This document shows, piece by piece, positions 30,820 to 39,340 of a DNA stretch of 64,000 bases. The notes below the pieces were generated by a model. The model did not search any database. It saw only the letters and a program-made list of their open reading frames with translations, and was not told where the DNA came from. The DNA is from Flagellimonas beolgyonensis (GTDB taxonomy: Bacteria > Bacteroidota > Bacteroidia > Flavobacteriales > Flavobacteriaceae). The stretch's first letter is position 1. Every line of letters starts with the position of its first letter. The translations under genes and the position numbers were made by a program. The stretch lies in contig NZ_RZMY01000003.1 of NCBI RefSeq assembly GCF_003992615.1, positions 312,501-376,500 of the forward strand, read 5' to 3'.

Positions 30820-32919
30820 TTAGGCCTGGTGCGTGGGCTTCAACAAATCGTTCACCGTTTTCACCGGATTGAAGGTCACCAAGGGTACTTCCACAAATAG
30901 TGTATTCCAAAAAGCCATGGCACCGTTCCATAACCCTGGAAGCTCTAGGGCCTTTAACTCCTTGCCCTCTTGGGTTTTACCAGTTATAAAACCTTGTTTT
31001 TCATCCACATAGTTGAGCAAATCGTACTTCTCGCCTTTATAATTGCGTACGCCACAAACCAAATCGACCGGGTTAAAGTGAGTGGAATTTTTGAGGATGC
31101 CGGCCTGTTCGGAGTCATCCATATCTATTTGTGCCGATTCAATGATCTGCAGTGAAATGTTTTCTTCCAAATCTTTAATCCAAAAGGGCCCTCCTCCGGG
31201 TTCTCCTTCATTTTTTACCATGCCGCAAATACGGATGGGCCTATTCAATCTATCTTTTAAAATATCGCTCTGAGTATCTACATCCAAATCTTCATAATTT
31301 TGGGGCATTCGAACATTGAGGTCCTTTTCCAAAAACGATTTGATCTCATCCAATTTGTCGATGGGTGTATCGTTGCCATCCAACATTTCCGCATAACCAA
31401 ACGCTTTGTCCTGTACCTTTTTCAAAACGCCGGCCAACATTTTCTTGCTATTGGCGACCGCTTCCAAATTACTGTCTATGACCACATTATCGATATTCTT
31501 GATGAAAATAATATCCGCATCCTGGTCGTTCAGGTTTTCAATCAATGCACCGTGCCCACCTGGCCGGAACAAAATGGACCCATCACTATTCTTGAACGGC
31601 TTGTTCTCCATGTCTACCGCAATGGTATCGGTGGAAGGTTTTTGGTTGGAATAGCCGATATGAAATTTGGTATCCGTGGAAGCTGATATTTTGGGTGAAA
31701 CCGTTTTTTCTTCCGCATTGAACATCTCATCGTGCTGTTCGGATACGGTGAAGTGCAGATGTGCTTTTCCATCCGTTTTGGCGTACAATGCCGCTTCCTT
31801 CATATGCTCTTTGAAGGGTGTTGCGGTTTCCGAACCGTACTTATGAAACGGAAGCAAACCTTTGGGATAAAAGCCATAATTCAAGCCATCTTCAGACAGC
31901 ATCTCTTTTACAAAAAGATAGGCCTCTTCATCCTTATTTTGGGCTTTCCCTTTAATTCGGTCCATGATCAACCCATAAAAGGGCAACTTATCCATGTGGG
32001 ACGTGAACTTTTCCGCCTCTTTGTCTCCAGTTCGTTCCAAATAAGCTGCCAATGTTTCCTTTTTGTGATCAAAAGCATCCAAAAAGTTGAACATCGCCTT
32101 GAACATACGGGAGGCCGCTCCAGAGGCCGGAACGAATTTTAAAAGGTCCAAATTGCCGCGATTATCCTCAAAATATTGGATAAGGTCCTTCTGTTCCCCT
32201 TCGGAGAACCGAAGAATACCGTTGCCCACTACCGCAGCTTTTACCAACTCAACAAAAGGGATGCCCTCTTTGAATGTTTCTATTTGACGGATTACTTTTT
32301 CTTTGGAGATGCCCTTGGATTTCAATTGTTCCAAGTCGTTCGGAGTAAATTCGATCATGTTTTGGAGAAGTTTATCAATGTGTTCAATTGCTGTGGCAAG
32401 TCGTGTTGCCTTATCTCCCTTTAAAATAATAAAATTCCTGTTATATTTTTCCAGCGCTTCCTTGAAATACGCAAACATTCGTTCCCGCTCATCGGGTTTG
32501 TCCCTTAAATCGTCCGCCACCCAAGGGGTATCGATGTACGTCAGGAAATAAAGTTCATATTGGTTTTTGATGGCATATTTTTCCAAAATAGGATCACAGG
32601 TCCCTGTATAATAGGCTTCGGAATATACCTTGGTTTCCAAAAGATCGGTATCGCAGACCAACACTTTATGGGCCGTTTTGGCCAATCGGTTCTCCAACTC
32701 CATCTGGCCGTAGGCTATGGGGACCAAATCCTTGGGCTCACAGGTTTTTTGTTCCCTGTCCCATTTGTCTTGAAGGTACTCCCGTGCATATTCGGGCACC
32801 CATTCCGTCTTGTAATGATCGGCCAATTGTCCCGCCAGTGTCGTCTTTCCTGTAGATTCGGGTCCAAAAAGGACCACTTTTATGAGGTTTGAAGGCTCCT
32901 GCCCAAGTTTTTCTTCCAT
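30820..32919 (-). CDS. NadR-like kinase domain fused to DUF4301
   Basis: Two-domain protein of 699 residues. The N-terminal 185 residues form a NadR-like P-loop kinase (AAA_28): Walker A GPESTGKTTLAG near residue 19, then WVPEYAREYL and VCDTDLLETKVYSE. The rest (from about 192, IEFTPNDLEQLKSKGISKEK) is DUF4301, with LLKFVPASGAASRMFK, a nucleotidyltransferase-like GILFRPGGHGALIENLN-type segment and CGMVKNEGEPGGGPFW. In many relatives these are two adjacent genes; here one frame runs through. The ATG at 32919 is chosen; it overlaps pnuC by 40 bp. Next to PnuC and a thiamine-binding protein, the kinase may phosphorylate imported thiamine to trap it. DUF4301 function is unknown. Confidence 0.85.
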   Translation of the reverse strand: MEEKLGQEPSNLIKVVLFGPESTGKTTLAGQLADHYKTEWVPEYAREYLQDKWDREQKTCEPKDLVPIAYGQMELENRLAKTAHKVLVCDTDLLETKVYSEAYYTGTCDPILEKYAIKNQYELYFLTYIDTPWVADDLRDKPDERERMFAYFKEALEKYNRNFIILKGDKATRLATAIEHIDKLLQNMIEFTPNDLEQLKSKGISKEKVIRQIETFKEGIPFVELVKAAVVGNGILRFSEGEQKDLIQYFEDNRGNLDLLKFVPASGAASRMFKAMFNFLDAFDHKKETLAAYLERTGDKEAEKFTSHMDKLPFYGLIMDRIKGKAQNKDEEAYLFVKEMLSEDGLNYGFYPKGLLPFHKYGSETATPFKEHMKEAALYAKTDGKAHLHFTVSEQHDEMFNAEEKTVSPKISASTDTKFHIGYSNQKPSTDTIAVDMENKPFKNSDGSILFRPGGHGALIENLNDQDADIIFIKNIDNVVIDSNLEAVANSKKMLAGVLKKVQDKAFGYAEMLDGNDTPIDKLDEIKSFLEKDLNVRMPQNYEDLDVDTQSDILKDRLNRPIRICGMVKNEGEPGGGPFWIKDLEENISLQIIESAQIDMDDSEQAGILKNSTHFNPVDLVCGVRNYKGEKYDLLNYVDEKQGFITGKTQEGKELKALELPGLWNGAMAFWNTLFVEVPLVTFNPVKTVNDLLKPTHQA

Positions 32920-33515
32920 GCTAGATATCCCTGAATGGCCAATATGGTAAAAATGAGGTATTGCAGTGAAAACATACCCCATCCCCTATACGCATACAAA
33001 GGTACGGTAATCAAATCACCCAAAATCCACAAGGTCCAGTTTTCAAGTTTTTTGTTGGCCATATACCACATGGCGGTAAAAAATACACCAGAGGTAAATA
33101 TGTCGACATAATTGGTGGTCTGTATTTCTGCACCAAAGGCTTTGTAAACGCCATAGGTGACCAACATGGTGAGTAGGAAGAACCCAAACCCAATCCACTT
33201 TTCCCTTTTATTGGTCCTCGTAATATGTACCACTGGTTGACGGTCATCCTTTCTTCTGGCCCAGTTCCACCAACCGTAAATACTCATGATGGAATAATAG
33301 AAATTCATCATCATGTCGCCGAACAAGCGATCCATTAAAAAGATATAGGTGGTGATCACCGTCGCTACCAATCCCGTGGGATAGACCAAAATATCTTCCT
33401 TTTTGGCATAGATCACACTGGCAATCCCGAAGAAAAAAGCGGTGGCTTCCAGAATGATCAAAGAGAGTTCCCGATCTTCGTACGGCCCAAGAAAAAAATC
33501 AAAAATGGGGTTCAT
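32880..33515 (-). CDS. PnuC-family vitamin transporter (probable PnuT)
   Basis: Inner-membrane carrier of the PnuC family (facilitated diffusion of unphosphorylated vitamins, trapped by a kinase). Seven membrane segments cover 211 residues; the family signature is seen in YSIMSIYGWWNWARRKDD near residue 73 and NYVDIFTSGVFFTAMWYM near 138. Annotated relatives are often called nicotinamide riboside transporters. Here the gene overlaps a thiamine-binding-protein gene by 17 bp and lies near a TPP-riboswitch-controlled receptor, so thiamine (PnuT) is the more likely substrate. Sequence alone does not settle it. Confidence 0.88.
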   Translation of the reverse strand: MNPIFDFFLGPYEDRELSLIILEATAFFFGIASVIYAKKEDILVYPTGLVATVITTYIFLMDRLFGDMMMNFYYSIMSIYGWWNWARRKDDRQPVVHITRTNKREKWIGFGFFLLTMLVTYGVYKAFGAEIQTTNYVDIFTSGVFFTAMWYMANKKLENWTLWILGDLITVPLYAYRGWGMFSLQYLIFTILAIQGYLAWKKNLGRSLQTS

Positions 33516-33765
33516 AATCGCTTCGGTCAGATTTAACGATCTTCATCCCCAACACCACATGATCCAAGTCCATAAAAGCACCCTTGATTTCCGCTTGCAG
33601 CAAGTTCATAACCGTATCATAATCACCATAAACCTGGGTACTTAACGGATTTTCCAGAACGGTAAGGCCCGAAGCCCTTAATTTTTTGATAAAATGGATA
33701 ATGGGAGTTTCAAAATCATCCTGCAAGGGGGTGAGGGTGAGCTCAACAGAAATTTTCATGGACAT
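33499..33765 (-). CDS. Thiamine-binding protein (MTH1187/YkoF-like)
   Basis: Small cytosolic protein of the thiamine-binding MTH1187/YqgV/YkoF family (ferredoxin-like fold), 88 residues. The pattern VELTLTPL, then PIIHFIKKLRASGL, PLSTQVYGDYDTVMNLL matches the family. A second ATG at 33759 is equally possible. It starts the run thiamine-binding protein-pnuC-kinase/DUF4301, with a TAGCTTTG -7 box just upstream (reverse of 33779-33786), consistent with its own promoter. Its role may be to buffer or sense thiamine in the cytosol. Confidence 0.8.
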   Translation of the reverse strand: MSMKISVELTLTPLQDDFETPIIHFIKKLRASGLTVLENPLSTQVYGDYDTVMNLLQAEIKGAFMDLDHVVLGMKIVKSDRSDYEPHF

Positions 33766-33778
33766 TAGTTAGGTAGGG

Positions 33779-33804
33779 CAAAGCTAACAAAAAGAAACGG
33801 TCAA
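33779..33804 (-). promoter_or_regulatory. Candidate promoter for thiamine-binding/pnuC operon
   Basis: TAGCTTTG (33786 to 33779, minus strand) matches the -7 consensus. A TTG (33804-33802) lies 15 bp upstream, slightly short. No riboswitch fits in this 35-bp gap. Confidence 0.45.
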
Positions 33805-34442
33805 CCACCCATCATTTTGAGGGCATAAACACAGGTAAATCCCTCAAATTCCAAAAATTCGACCCCATAATGGGATTTTTTGCCTTTGTATGTGATTTCC
33901 GCTACCGTTCGTGTTTCCTCGAAGGAAAAATCAATCACATTGATATGTTGCAAAAAACTGAGCCCCTGCTGGGCATAAATTTTATAAAGGGATTCCTTGG
34001 CACCCCACACAATGGTCAGTTTTCGAATGATCGCTTCAGTGTTGGCCAGGGTTCTGTACTCTTCAATTGGGGTGAATTTATGGGCAATCCTTAGGATTTT
34101 GTCCCGCTGCATTTCAATATCGATGCCCACCTCATCGGTTTCACTGATGATCACCCCGGTAAAATTGTGTGAATGGGTAATGGAAATGAAATTGCCATCC
34201 CGCAAATGGGGCTTTCCAAAATCATCGTACACCAAATCGAAATCACTATAGCCTGCAAGGGCCAAAAGATGCCGAATACTTAAAAAGGCCCTGCGATGAT
34301 CTTCGGATTTCATGCCATCCATCCGATCTTGGCAATGCGGGGTCAATGCCACATTCTTGCCCAGTTCGGGCTCTGGTTCGGTCACTTTCCAAATGTATAC
34401 GTTGGTAGTCGGGGAAACTGTTATGGTTTTGTAAATGGGCAT
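33801..34442 (-). CDS. 4'-phosphopantetheinyl transferase (Sfp-like)
   Basis: Transfers the 4'-phosphopantetheine arm from CoA to a carrier protein (Sfp/AcpT superfamily), cytosolic. The magnesium and catalytic motifs are VGIDIEMQRDKI near residue 105 and WGAKESLYKIY near 148, and a conserved SITHSHN near 91. The length, 213 residues, fits the Sfp type. The carrier protein is not identifiable in the window; fatty-acid synthesis is the default. The ATG at 34442 is preferred to 34448. It is divergent from ahcY with 74 bp between. Confidence 0.9.
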   Translation of the reverse strand: MPIYKTITVSPTTNVYIWKVTEPEPELGKNVALTPHCQDRMDGMKSEDHRRAFLSIRHLLALAGYSDFDLVYDDFGKPHLRDGNFISITHSHNFTGVIISETDEVGIDIEMQRDKILRIAHKFTPIEEYRTLANTEAIIRKLTIVWGAKESLYKIYAQQGLSFLQHINVIDFSFEETRTVAEITYKGKKSHYGVEFLEFEGFTCVYALKMMGG

Positions 34443-34464
34443 AACCAAAAGTTAAGCGTTTTCG

Positions 34465-34472
34465 TATCTTTG
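34465..34472 (+). promoter_or_regulatory. -7 box upstream of ahcY
   Basis: TATCTTTG matches TAnnTTTG and lies 45 bp before the ahcY ATG; no good TTG box is found at standard spacing. The remaining leader has only a small CGCT/AGCG hairpin. Confidence 0.5.
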
Positions 34473-34516
34473 TCGCGCTATAAAAGCGAAGCTACAAAAG
34501 TTAATCAATATAAAGT

Positions 34517-35833
34517 ATGAGTACAAAGACAATTCCATATGTACCCTACAAGGTAAAAGATATATCCCTTGCGAATTGGGGAAGGAAGGAAATTGAGTTG
34601 GCCGAGGCCGAAATGCCGGGACTGATGGCCTTGCGGGAAGAGTATGGCAAGGAACAACCCTTGAAAGGTGCGCGGATTGCCGGATGTCTGCATATGACCA
34701 TCCAGACCGCAGTGCTTATTGAGACCTTGGTGGCACTTGGTGCCGAGGTAACTTGGAGTTCCTGTAATATTTTCTCGACCCAAGACCATGCCGCTGCTGC
34801 CATTGCCGCTGCTGGAATCCCTGTGTATGCGTGGAAAGGCATGAACGAGGAGGAATTTGATTGGTGCATTGAGCAGACCTTGTTCTTTGGAGAGGACAGA
34901 CAACCGTTGAACATGATCTTGGACGATGGTGGTGACCTTACCAATATGGTTTTGGACAAATATCCTGAATTGGCTTCTGGGGTAAGAGGCCTTTCCGAGG
35001 AGACCACCACCGGTGTGCACCGTTTGTACGAGCGTATGAAAAAGGGCACATTGCCCATGCCGGCCATCAACGTGAACGATTCTGTGACCAAATCAAAGTT
35101 CGACAACAAATACGGTTGTCGCGAAAGTGCGGTTGATGCAATTCGCAGGGCCACGGATACCATGTTGGCAGGAAAACGTGTAGTAGTGGCAGGATATGGT
35201 GATGTTGGAAAAGGAACTGCTGCTTCGTTCCGCGGGGCTGGTGCCATTGTAACCGTAACGGAGATCGACCCCATATGCGCCCTACAGGCCTGTATGGACG
35301 GCTATGAAGTGAAAAAATTGGAAAATGTGGTCGGAAATGCCGATGTGGTAATCACTGCAACGGGCAACAAGGACATCATCCGTGAGGAGCATTTCAGGGC
35401 CATGAAGGATAAGGCCATCGTTTGTAATATTGGGCATTTTGACAATGAAATTGACATGGCCTGGTTGAACCGAACATACGGAAATACCAAAGACGAAATA
35501 AAACCACAGGTGGACAAATATACCATTGATGGAAAGGATGTGGTTGTGCTTGCCGAAGGGCGCTTGGTGAATTTGGGCTGTGCCACTGGCCACCCCAGTT
35601 TTGTGATGAGCAACTCGTTTACCAACCAAACTTTGGCGCAAATCGAACTGTGGAACCACAGCGACAAATATGCGAATGAAGTGTACACCTTACCCAAACA
35701 TTTGGATGAAAAAGTGGCACAATTGCATTTGGAGCGTTTGGGCGCCGAACTTACTGAACTGAAGCAAGATCAGGCCGAGTACATTGGCGTATCGGTGGAA
35801 GGTCCCTTTAAACCGGACTATTATCGTTATTAA
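34517..35833 (+). CDS. ahcY: Adenosylhomocysteinase
   Basis: Hydrolyses S-adenosylhomocysteine to homocysteine and adenosine in the methyl cycle, using tightly bound NAD. Family motifs: [21 protein letters not shown] near residue 75, [12 protein letters not shown] near 170, [20 protein letters not shown] near 190, and the NAD motif [17 protein letters not shown] near 234. It ends FKPDYYRY, the family C-terminus. Length (438) is typical of the bacterial long form. Monocistronic, with a -7 box upstream and a terminator after it. Confidence 0.97.
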   Translation: MSTKTIPYVPYKVKDISLANWGRKEIELAEAEMPGLMALREEYGKEQPLKGARIAGCLHMTIQTAVLIETLVALGAEVTWSSCNIFSTQDHAAAAIAAAGIPVYAWKGMNEEEFDWCIEQTLFFGEDRQPLNMILDDGGDLTNMVLDKYPELASGVRGLSEETTTGVHRLYERMKKGTLPMPAINVNDSVTKSKFDNKYGCRESAVDAIRRATDTMLAGKRVVVAGYGDVGKGTAASFRGAGAIVTVTEIDPICALQACMDGYEVKKLENVVGNADVVITATGNKDIIREEHFRAMKDKAIVCNIGHFDNEIDMAWLNRTYGNTKDEIKPQVDKYTIDGKDVVVLAEGRLVNLGCATGHPSFVMSNSFTNQTLAQIELWNHSDKYANEVYTLPKHLDEKVAQLHLERLGAELTELKQDQAEYIGVSVEGPFKPDYYRY

Positions 35834-35855
35834 TTCGACTACCCCTTTAAAAATA

Positions 35856-35883
35856 AAAACCCATGGCTTTCACCATGGGTTTT
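35856..35883. terminator. Terminator between ahcY and DUF3332 gene
   Basis: AAAACCCATGG / CCATGGGTTTT with a 6-base loop, A run before and T run after, so it can end both converging transcripts. Confidence 0.88.
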
Positions 35884-35900
35884 TTTATGGGTATTTCGGC

Positions 35901-36479
35901 TTAATCTGCCAAAAGGGCCTCGCCGTAATAGCAGGTTTTATGTTCCTTTAAAATTGCCAATCCTTCTTCCTTGTTGTTCATGGGATCGATCTTGATTTGT
36001 TCACCATTGGGCATGTACACAATGTAGAACCCTTCCTCAAATGAGGATAACTTGATGATTTCCCCATTTGGACGTATGGCATTCCATGATTTTTCGTCCG
36101 GCTTATAGAACAATTCTAATTTCTTGCCTTGCTTTGGTCCCTCGACCACAGTAATCTGTACCCGGTTTTTAGTAGCCACCATTTCAAAAGTATTACCATC
36201 ATGCTCCACCATTTGGGTTTCAATTTCCCCATCTTTCATGGCAATCGGATTCGATCCCGACCAGAATTCGATAACATTAAAGATCAAGGCATCGCCCAAG
36301 AAAAACAATCCATAAACTGGAACAATGTTCAAACCCCAAAAAATGAGGTTGTCCAAAAATTTACTGTCGGTGACTCCTTGGTTCCAATCTTTCAGGTTGT
36401 TAAAGGCACTAAACGAACCCAAACAGCTGGTAAACAAAATGGAACAGGCCAGCAATGAAGAAATAATAACTTTTTTCAT
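35901..36479 (-). CDS. DUF3332 lipoprotein
   Basis: Predicted lipoprotein of the DUF3332 family, function unknown. The signal peptide ends in a lipobox with Cys19 (SILFTSC), and residues 20-75 (GSFSAFNNLKDWNQGVTD, then a hydrophobic segment near 48-68) form the conserved family part. The C-terminal 110 residues are a beta-rich domain with repeated turns such as PNGEIIKL and PNGEQIKI. Length (192) is normal. The gene has its own transcription unit and converges on ahcY. Confidence 0.85.
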   Translation of the reverse strand: MKKVIISSLLACSILFTSCLGSFSAFNNLKDWNQGVTDSKFLDNLIFWGLNIVPVYGLFFLGDALIFNVIEFWSGSNPIAMKDGEIETQMVEHDGNTFEMVATKNRVQITVVEGPKQGKKLELFYKPDEKSWNAIRPNGEIIKLSSFEEGFYIVYMPNGEQIKIDPMNNKEEGLAILKEHKTCYYGEALLAD

Positions 36480-36615
36480 GATAAATGATTTATGGTTAAT
36501 GTCTTTAAAGCTACTAAAAAGATTTGGTAGACCGATAGGCTTCTTTTACACAATGCTGAAAATTTTAAAGACCTTTAGTTACAGATCGCTACCTTTATGA
36601 TCTATTAAAACGCCT

Positions 36616-37728
36616 ATGGACAACACTTGGTACGAAATTAAAAATATGGATGCGGTGGATTCTCCATCTGTGGTTCTTTATCTGGATCATTTAAAGTTCA
36701 ATGTAAAAGAAATGATCGGTCTGGTCAATGGTGACCTTTCTCGATTAATGCCCCACATCAAGACCAACAAAATGCCCAAAGTAATGGAGCATCTCTTGGC
36801 TTCGGGTATTACCAACTTTAAAGCTTCGACCGTAGCCGAGGCTGAAATTGCTGCCGAAGCTGGTGCCAAATCGGTATTGATCGCCCATCAATTGGTGGGT
36901 CCCAAGATCGACCGTTTTTTAAATTTGACCAGTCACTTTCCAGAAACCGAATTTTCAACGTTGATTGATAATATCGGCAGTGCTGAACTGCTCAACCAAA
37001 AAGCGGAGGAAAAAGGACTCACCGTTCCCATTTATATTGATATCAACAATGGAATGGATCGTTCCGGTATCAAAATCGGACCTCAGTTGGATGAACTTAC
37101 CGACTATTTAAAAATATGTAAATCGTTACACCTGAAAGGATTGCATGCCTACGACGGTCATTTAAGAGATGTTGATTTTTCAGTCCGTCGACAAAAAATC
37201 GAAACCGGCGTTAAAGATGTTGACGCCTATTTTGAAGCCCTGCGCATCGACCATCCATCTGCCGAATTGATTTGTGGGGGAACTCCATCCTTTACCTCAC
37301 ACGCACTACAACAACAACGAATCACCAGTCCCGGTACCTGTGTCCTTTGGGATTGGGGCTATGCAGAAAAATTGTCCGAACAAAATTTTAAGTACGCTGC
37401 GTTGTTGGTTACCCGTATCATTTCTAAACCAACGGAGGGGATTATCACCGTGGATCTTGGACATAAATCCGTTGCTGCTGAAAACCCAATCGATAAGCGA
37501 GTAAAATTTCTCAACTTGGATAATTATGAACTCCTTTCACAAAGTGAAGAACACGGCGTGATCAAAGTGGCGGATTGGGATGCTTGGAAAGTGGGCGATG
37601 TGCTGTACGGTGTTCCCTATCACATCTGCCCGACCATTAACCTACATGATGAGGTTTCCGTAATTGAGGATGGTTTGAAAAAAGACACTTGGGAGATTAC
37701 GGCCCGCAAAAGAAGACTTACTTTTTGA
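36616..37728 (+). CDS. D-threonine aldolase-like PLP enzyme (alanine racemase fold)
   Basis: Pyridoxal-phosphate enzyme of the D-threonine aldolase / D-serine dehydratase group (alanine racemase N-terminal fold type III). The PLP Lys is in PHIKTNKMPKV near residue 52; phosphate-binding and metal-site segments are GGTPSF near 218 and HICPTINLHDE near 336. At 370 residues it is full length. The likely reaction is cleavage of D-threonine or related beta-hydroxy D-amino acids to glycine and an aldehyde; substrate not determined. Separate transcription unit, ended by the hairpin at 37739. Confidence 0.87.
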   Translation: MDNTWYEIKNMDAVDSPSVVLYLDHLKFNVKEMIGLVNGDLSRLMPHIKTNKMPKVMEHLLASGITNFKASTVAEAEIAAEAGAKSVLIAHQLVGPKIDRFLNLTSHFPETEFSTLIDNIGSAELLNQKAEEKGLTVPIYIDINNGMDRSGIKIGPQLDELTDYLKICKSLHLKGLHAYDGHLRDVDFSVRRQKIETGVKDVDAYFEALRIDHPSAELICGGTPSFTSHALQQQRITSPGTCVLWDWGYAEKLSEQNFKYAALLVTRIISKPTEGIITVDLGHKSVAAENPIDKRVKFLNLDNYELLSQSEEHGVIKVADWDAWKVGDVLYGVPYHICPTINLHDEVSVIEDGLKKDTWEITARKRRLTF

Positions 37729-37738
37729 GCATAAAAAA

Positions 37739-37758
37739 AGCCCAGCAAATGCTGGGCT
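37739..37758. terminator. Terminator, D-threonine aldolase-like / rpmA
   Basis: AGCCCAGCA / TGCTGGGCT stem with flanking A and T runs; placed to stop both the aldolase-like and the converging rpmA transcript. Confidence 0.88.
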
Positions 37759-37783
37759 TTTCAATTTTATATGGTGGCAGTAT

Positions 37784-38044
37784 TTAGGCTTGGAAAGGCT
37801 CGATGGAAACATAGGATTTTCCACCTGCTTTTTTCTCAAACTTAACGATACCGTCTACCCTGGCATGCAAAGTATGGTCTTTGCCCGCGTATACGTTGTC
37901 TCCAGGATTGTGCTTGGTTCCACGTTGTCTAACGATGATGTTACCAGCAACAGCGGCCTGGCCACCAAAAATCTTAACGCCCAAGCGTTTCGATTCTGAT
38001 TCCCTACCGTTTTTTGAACTACCTACACCTTTCTTGTGAGCCAT
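37784..38044 (-). CDS. rpmA: 50S ribosomal protein L27
   Basis: Ribosomal protein bL27, at the peptidyl-transferase centre. The product is 86 residues and starts [20 protein letters not shown], followed by LGVKIFGGQ and [20 protein letters not shown]. There is no N-terminal extension to be cleaved. It follows rplU by 24 bp, the standard rplU-rpmA pair, and is followed by the terminator at 37739. Confidence 0.98.
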   Translation of the reverse strand: MAHKKGVGSSKNGRESESKRLGVKIFGGQAAVAGNIIVRQRGTKHNPGDNVYAGKDHTLHARVDGIVKFEKKAGGKSYVSIEPFQA

Positions 38045-38068
38045 GATATCTAAATTTTAGTTCTGTTC

Positions 38069-38608
38069 TTATTTGCTTAATGCTTCGATCAACTCGGCTT
38101 TCTTCATGGAAGAGTAACCGGTAATGTCCTTGGCCTTGGCCATATCTCTCAATTCAGCTACTGTTTTGGCACTTAGGTCCTCAGTTGCTTTTGGAGCTTC
38201 TTTTTTTGGAGCTTCCGCCTTTGGGGCTGCGGCTTTTTTAGGCTCGGCAGCTGGCTTTTCCTCCTTGGCCTTTGCAGGAGCCGCTTTCTTGGCACCTTTG
38301 GCAACAATACTTTCAACCACGATCTCGGTCAAATATTGTCTGTGGCCGTTTTTCTTTTGGTAACCTTTACGTCTTTTCTTTTTGAAAACGATTACCTTAT
38401 CTCCTTTAAGGTGCTTAACAACTTTGGCCTCTACGGCTGCACCTTCTATGACTGGGGCGCCAATGGTAACGTTTCCTCCATCTTCCAAAAGAAGAACTTT
38501 ATCGAAGGTAACTTTTTTACCTTCCTCTTCTTGCAAACGGTGAACGTACACTTTCTGGTCTTTTGCAACTTTGAATTGCTGCCCTGCCATCTCTACAATT
38601 GCGTACAT
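38069..38608 (-). CDS. rplU: 50S ribosomal protein L21 with C-terminal extension
   Basis: Ribosomal protein bL21. Residues 1-102 are the normal protein (MYAIVEMAGQQFKVAKDQKV, then VIVFKKKRRKGYQKKNGHRQ). A further 75 residues follow: an Ala/Lys/Pro-rich linker (about 108-143) and a short helix-extended-loop-helix unit (VAELRDMAKAKDITGYSSMK at 150-169), similar to Rho N-terminal/SAP-type motifs. Such extensions are seen in Bacteroidota. A canonical promoter lies at 38659-38688. It is co-transcribed with rpmA. Confidence 0.96.
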   Translation of the reverse strand: MYAIVEMAGQQFKVAKDQKVYVHRLQEEEGKKVTFDKVLLLEDGGNVTIGAPVIEGAAVEAKVVKHLKGDKVIVFKKKRRKGYQKKNGHRQYLTEIVVESIVAKGAKKAAPAKAKEEKPAAEPKKAAAPKAEAPKKEAPKATEDLSAKTVAELRDMAKAKDITGYSSMKKAELIEALSK

Positions 38609-38658
38609 AATTCCTTGATTAGATTAAAATTATTGCGCTTTATCAAAATTAGCGGGTG

Positions 38659-38688
38659 CAAATATACTGCTAAATCCTTAATCCACAA
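38659..38688 (-). promoter_or_regulatory. Consensus promoter of rplU-rpmA
   Basis: On the minus strand TTG (38688-38686) is 19 bp from TATATTTG (38666-38659), an ideal Bacteroidota -33/-7 pair. The start site would lie about 45 nt before the rplU ATG. Confidence 0.8.
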
Positions 38689-38709
38689 GTATTATTCTGG
38701 CATTTGGCC

Positions 38710-39156
38710 CTATTTTTTTGCGTTGTTGGAAGATTTGAACAATTGCATAAAGGATAGGGTAAGCACCAAGGTGGTGGCAAAGCCCATTATGGCAACCGTA
38801 AAGAACACAATTCCCTGGAAATTCTTGTAATCCTTGGCCCATGCCGAGGAGAGGTTGTCCAAAAATTCAGTATCCAGTTCGGTGGCATAAATGGCGAAAA
38901 AAATGGTGAACAGCAACGTGGCCACAAAACCTGTGGTAACTCCGGCGGTAAAGCCGCTGCCATAACTAAAACCCTGACCCTGTTTCAGCTTGGTGTATTT
39001 TATGGTCTCATAAATGCCAAATCCCGTAATGAACCCATTGAACAGACTGTAAAAAACATTGGTATGTTTACCCATGAGGGCCAAAATCAAAAAGTAAGCG
39101 ATCAATACGGCGCTGGTCACAATTCCGAATCGAATGGGAAGCGTCAATTTTTTCAT
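38710..39156 (-). CDS. DUF4199 family membrane protein
   Basis: Membrane protein of the DUF4199 family, widespread in Bacteroidota and of unknown function. It has four transmembrane segments (about residues 8-26, 36-52, 72-92 and 114-136) and the short conserved loop TIKYTKLKQGQGFSYGSGF near the second and third. The length of 148 residues is slightly below average for the family. It stands alone upstream of the ribosomal operon promoter, and divergent from the M16 peptidase pair. Confidence 0.85.
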   Translation of the reverse strand: MKKLTLPIRFGIVTSAVLIAYFLILALMGKHTNVFYSLFNGFITGFGIYETIKYTKLKQGQGFSYGSGFTAGVTTGFVATLLFTIFFAIYATELDTEFLDNLSSAWAKDYKNFQGIVFFTVAIMGFATTLVLTLSFMQLFKSSNNAKK

Positions 39157-39340
39157 TATGTAGCTTTTTGGAAGTTGAGTTTAAGTTACTGAATGTTTGG
39201 CAAATATTGTGCGAAACGCCCTAAAAAGAGTATCTTCATTTCCGCCAATTTTCGATTTTAACCTATATTTAGTGTAACATCAATCCAAAAATGGCTACCA
39301 ACCTTTTTGTAACATCTATATTTAAATACTGACTATTACG

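Noticed and set aside
32880..33515. PnuC-type protein as a plain nicotinamide riboside transporter
   Set aside because: Not excluded, but the overlapping thiamine-binding gene and the nearby TPP riboswitch favour thiamine.
34465..34516. Possible SAM/SAH-type riboswitch before ahcY
   Set aside because: The leader after the -7 box is only about 45 nt with one 4-bp hairpin, too short for known aptamers.
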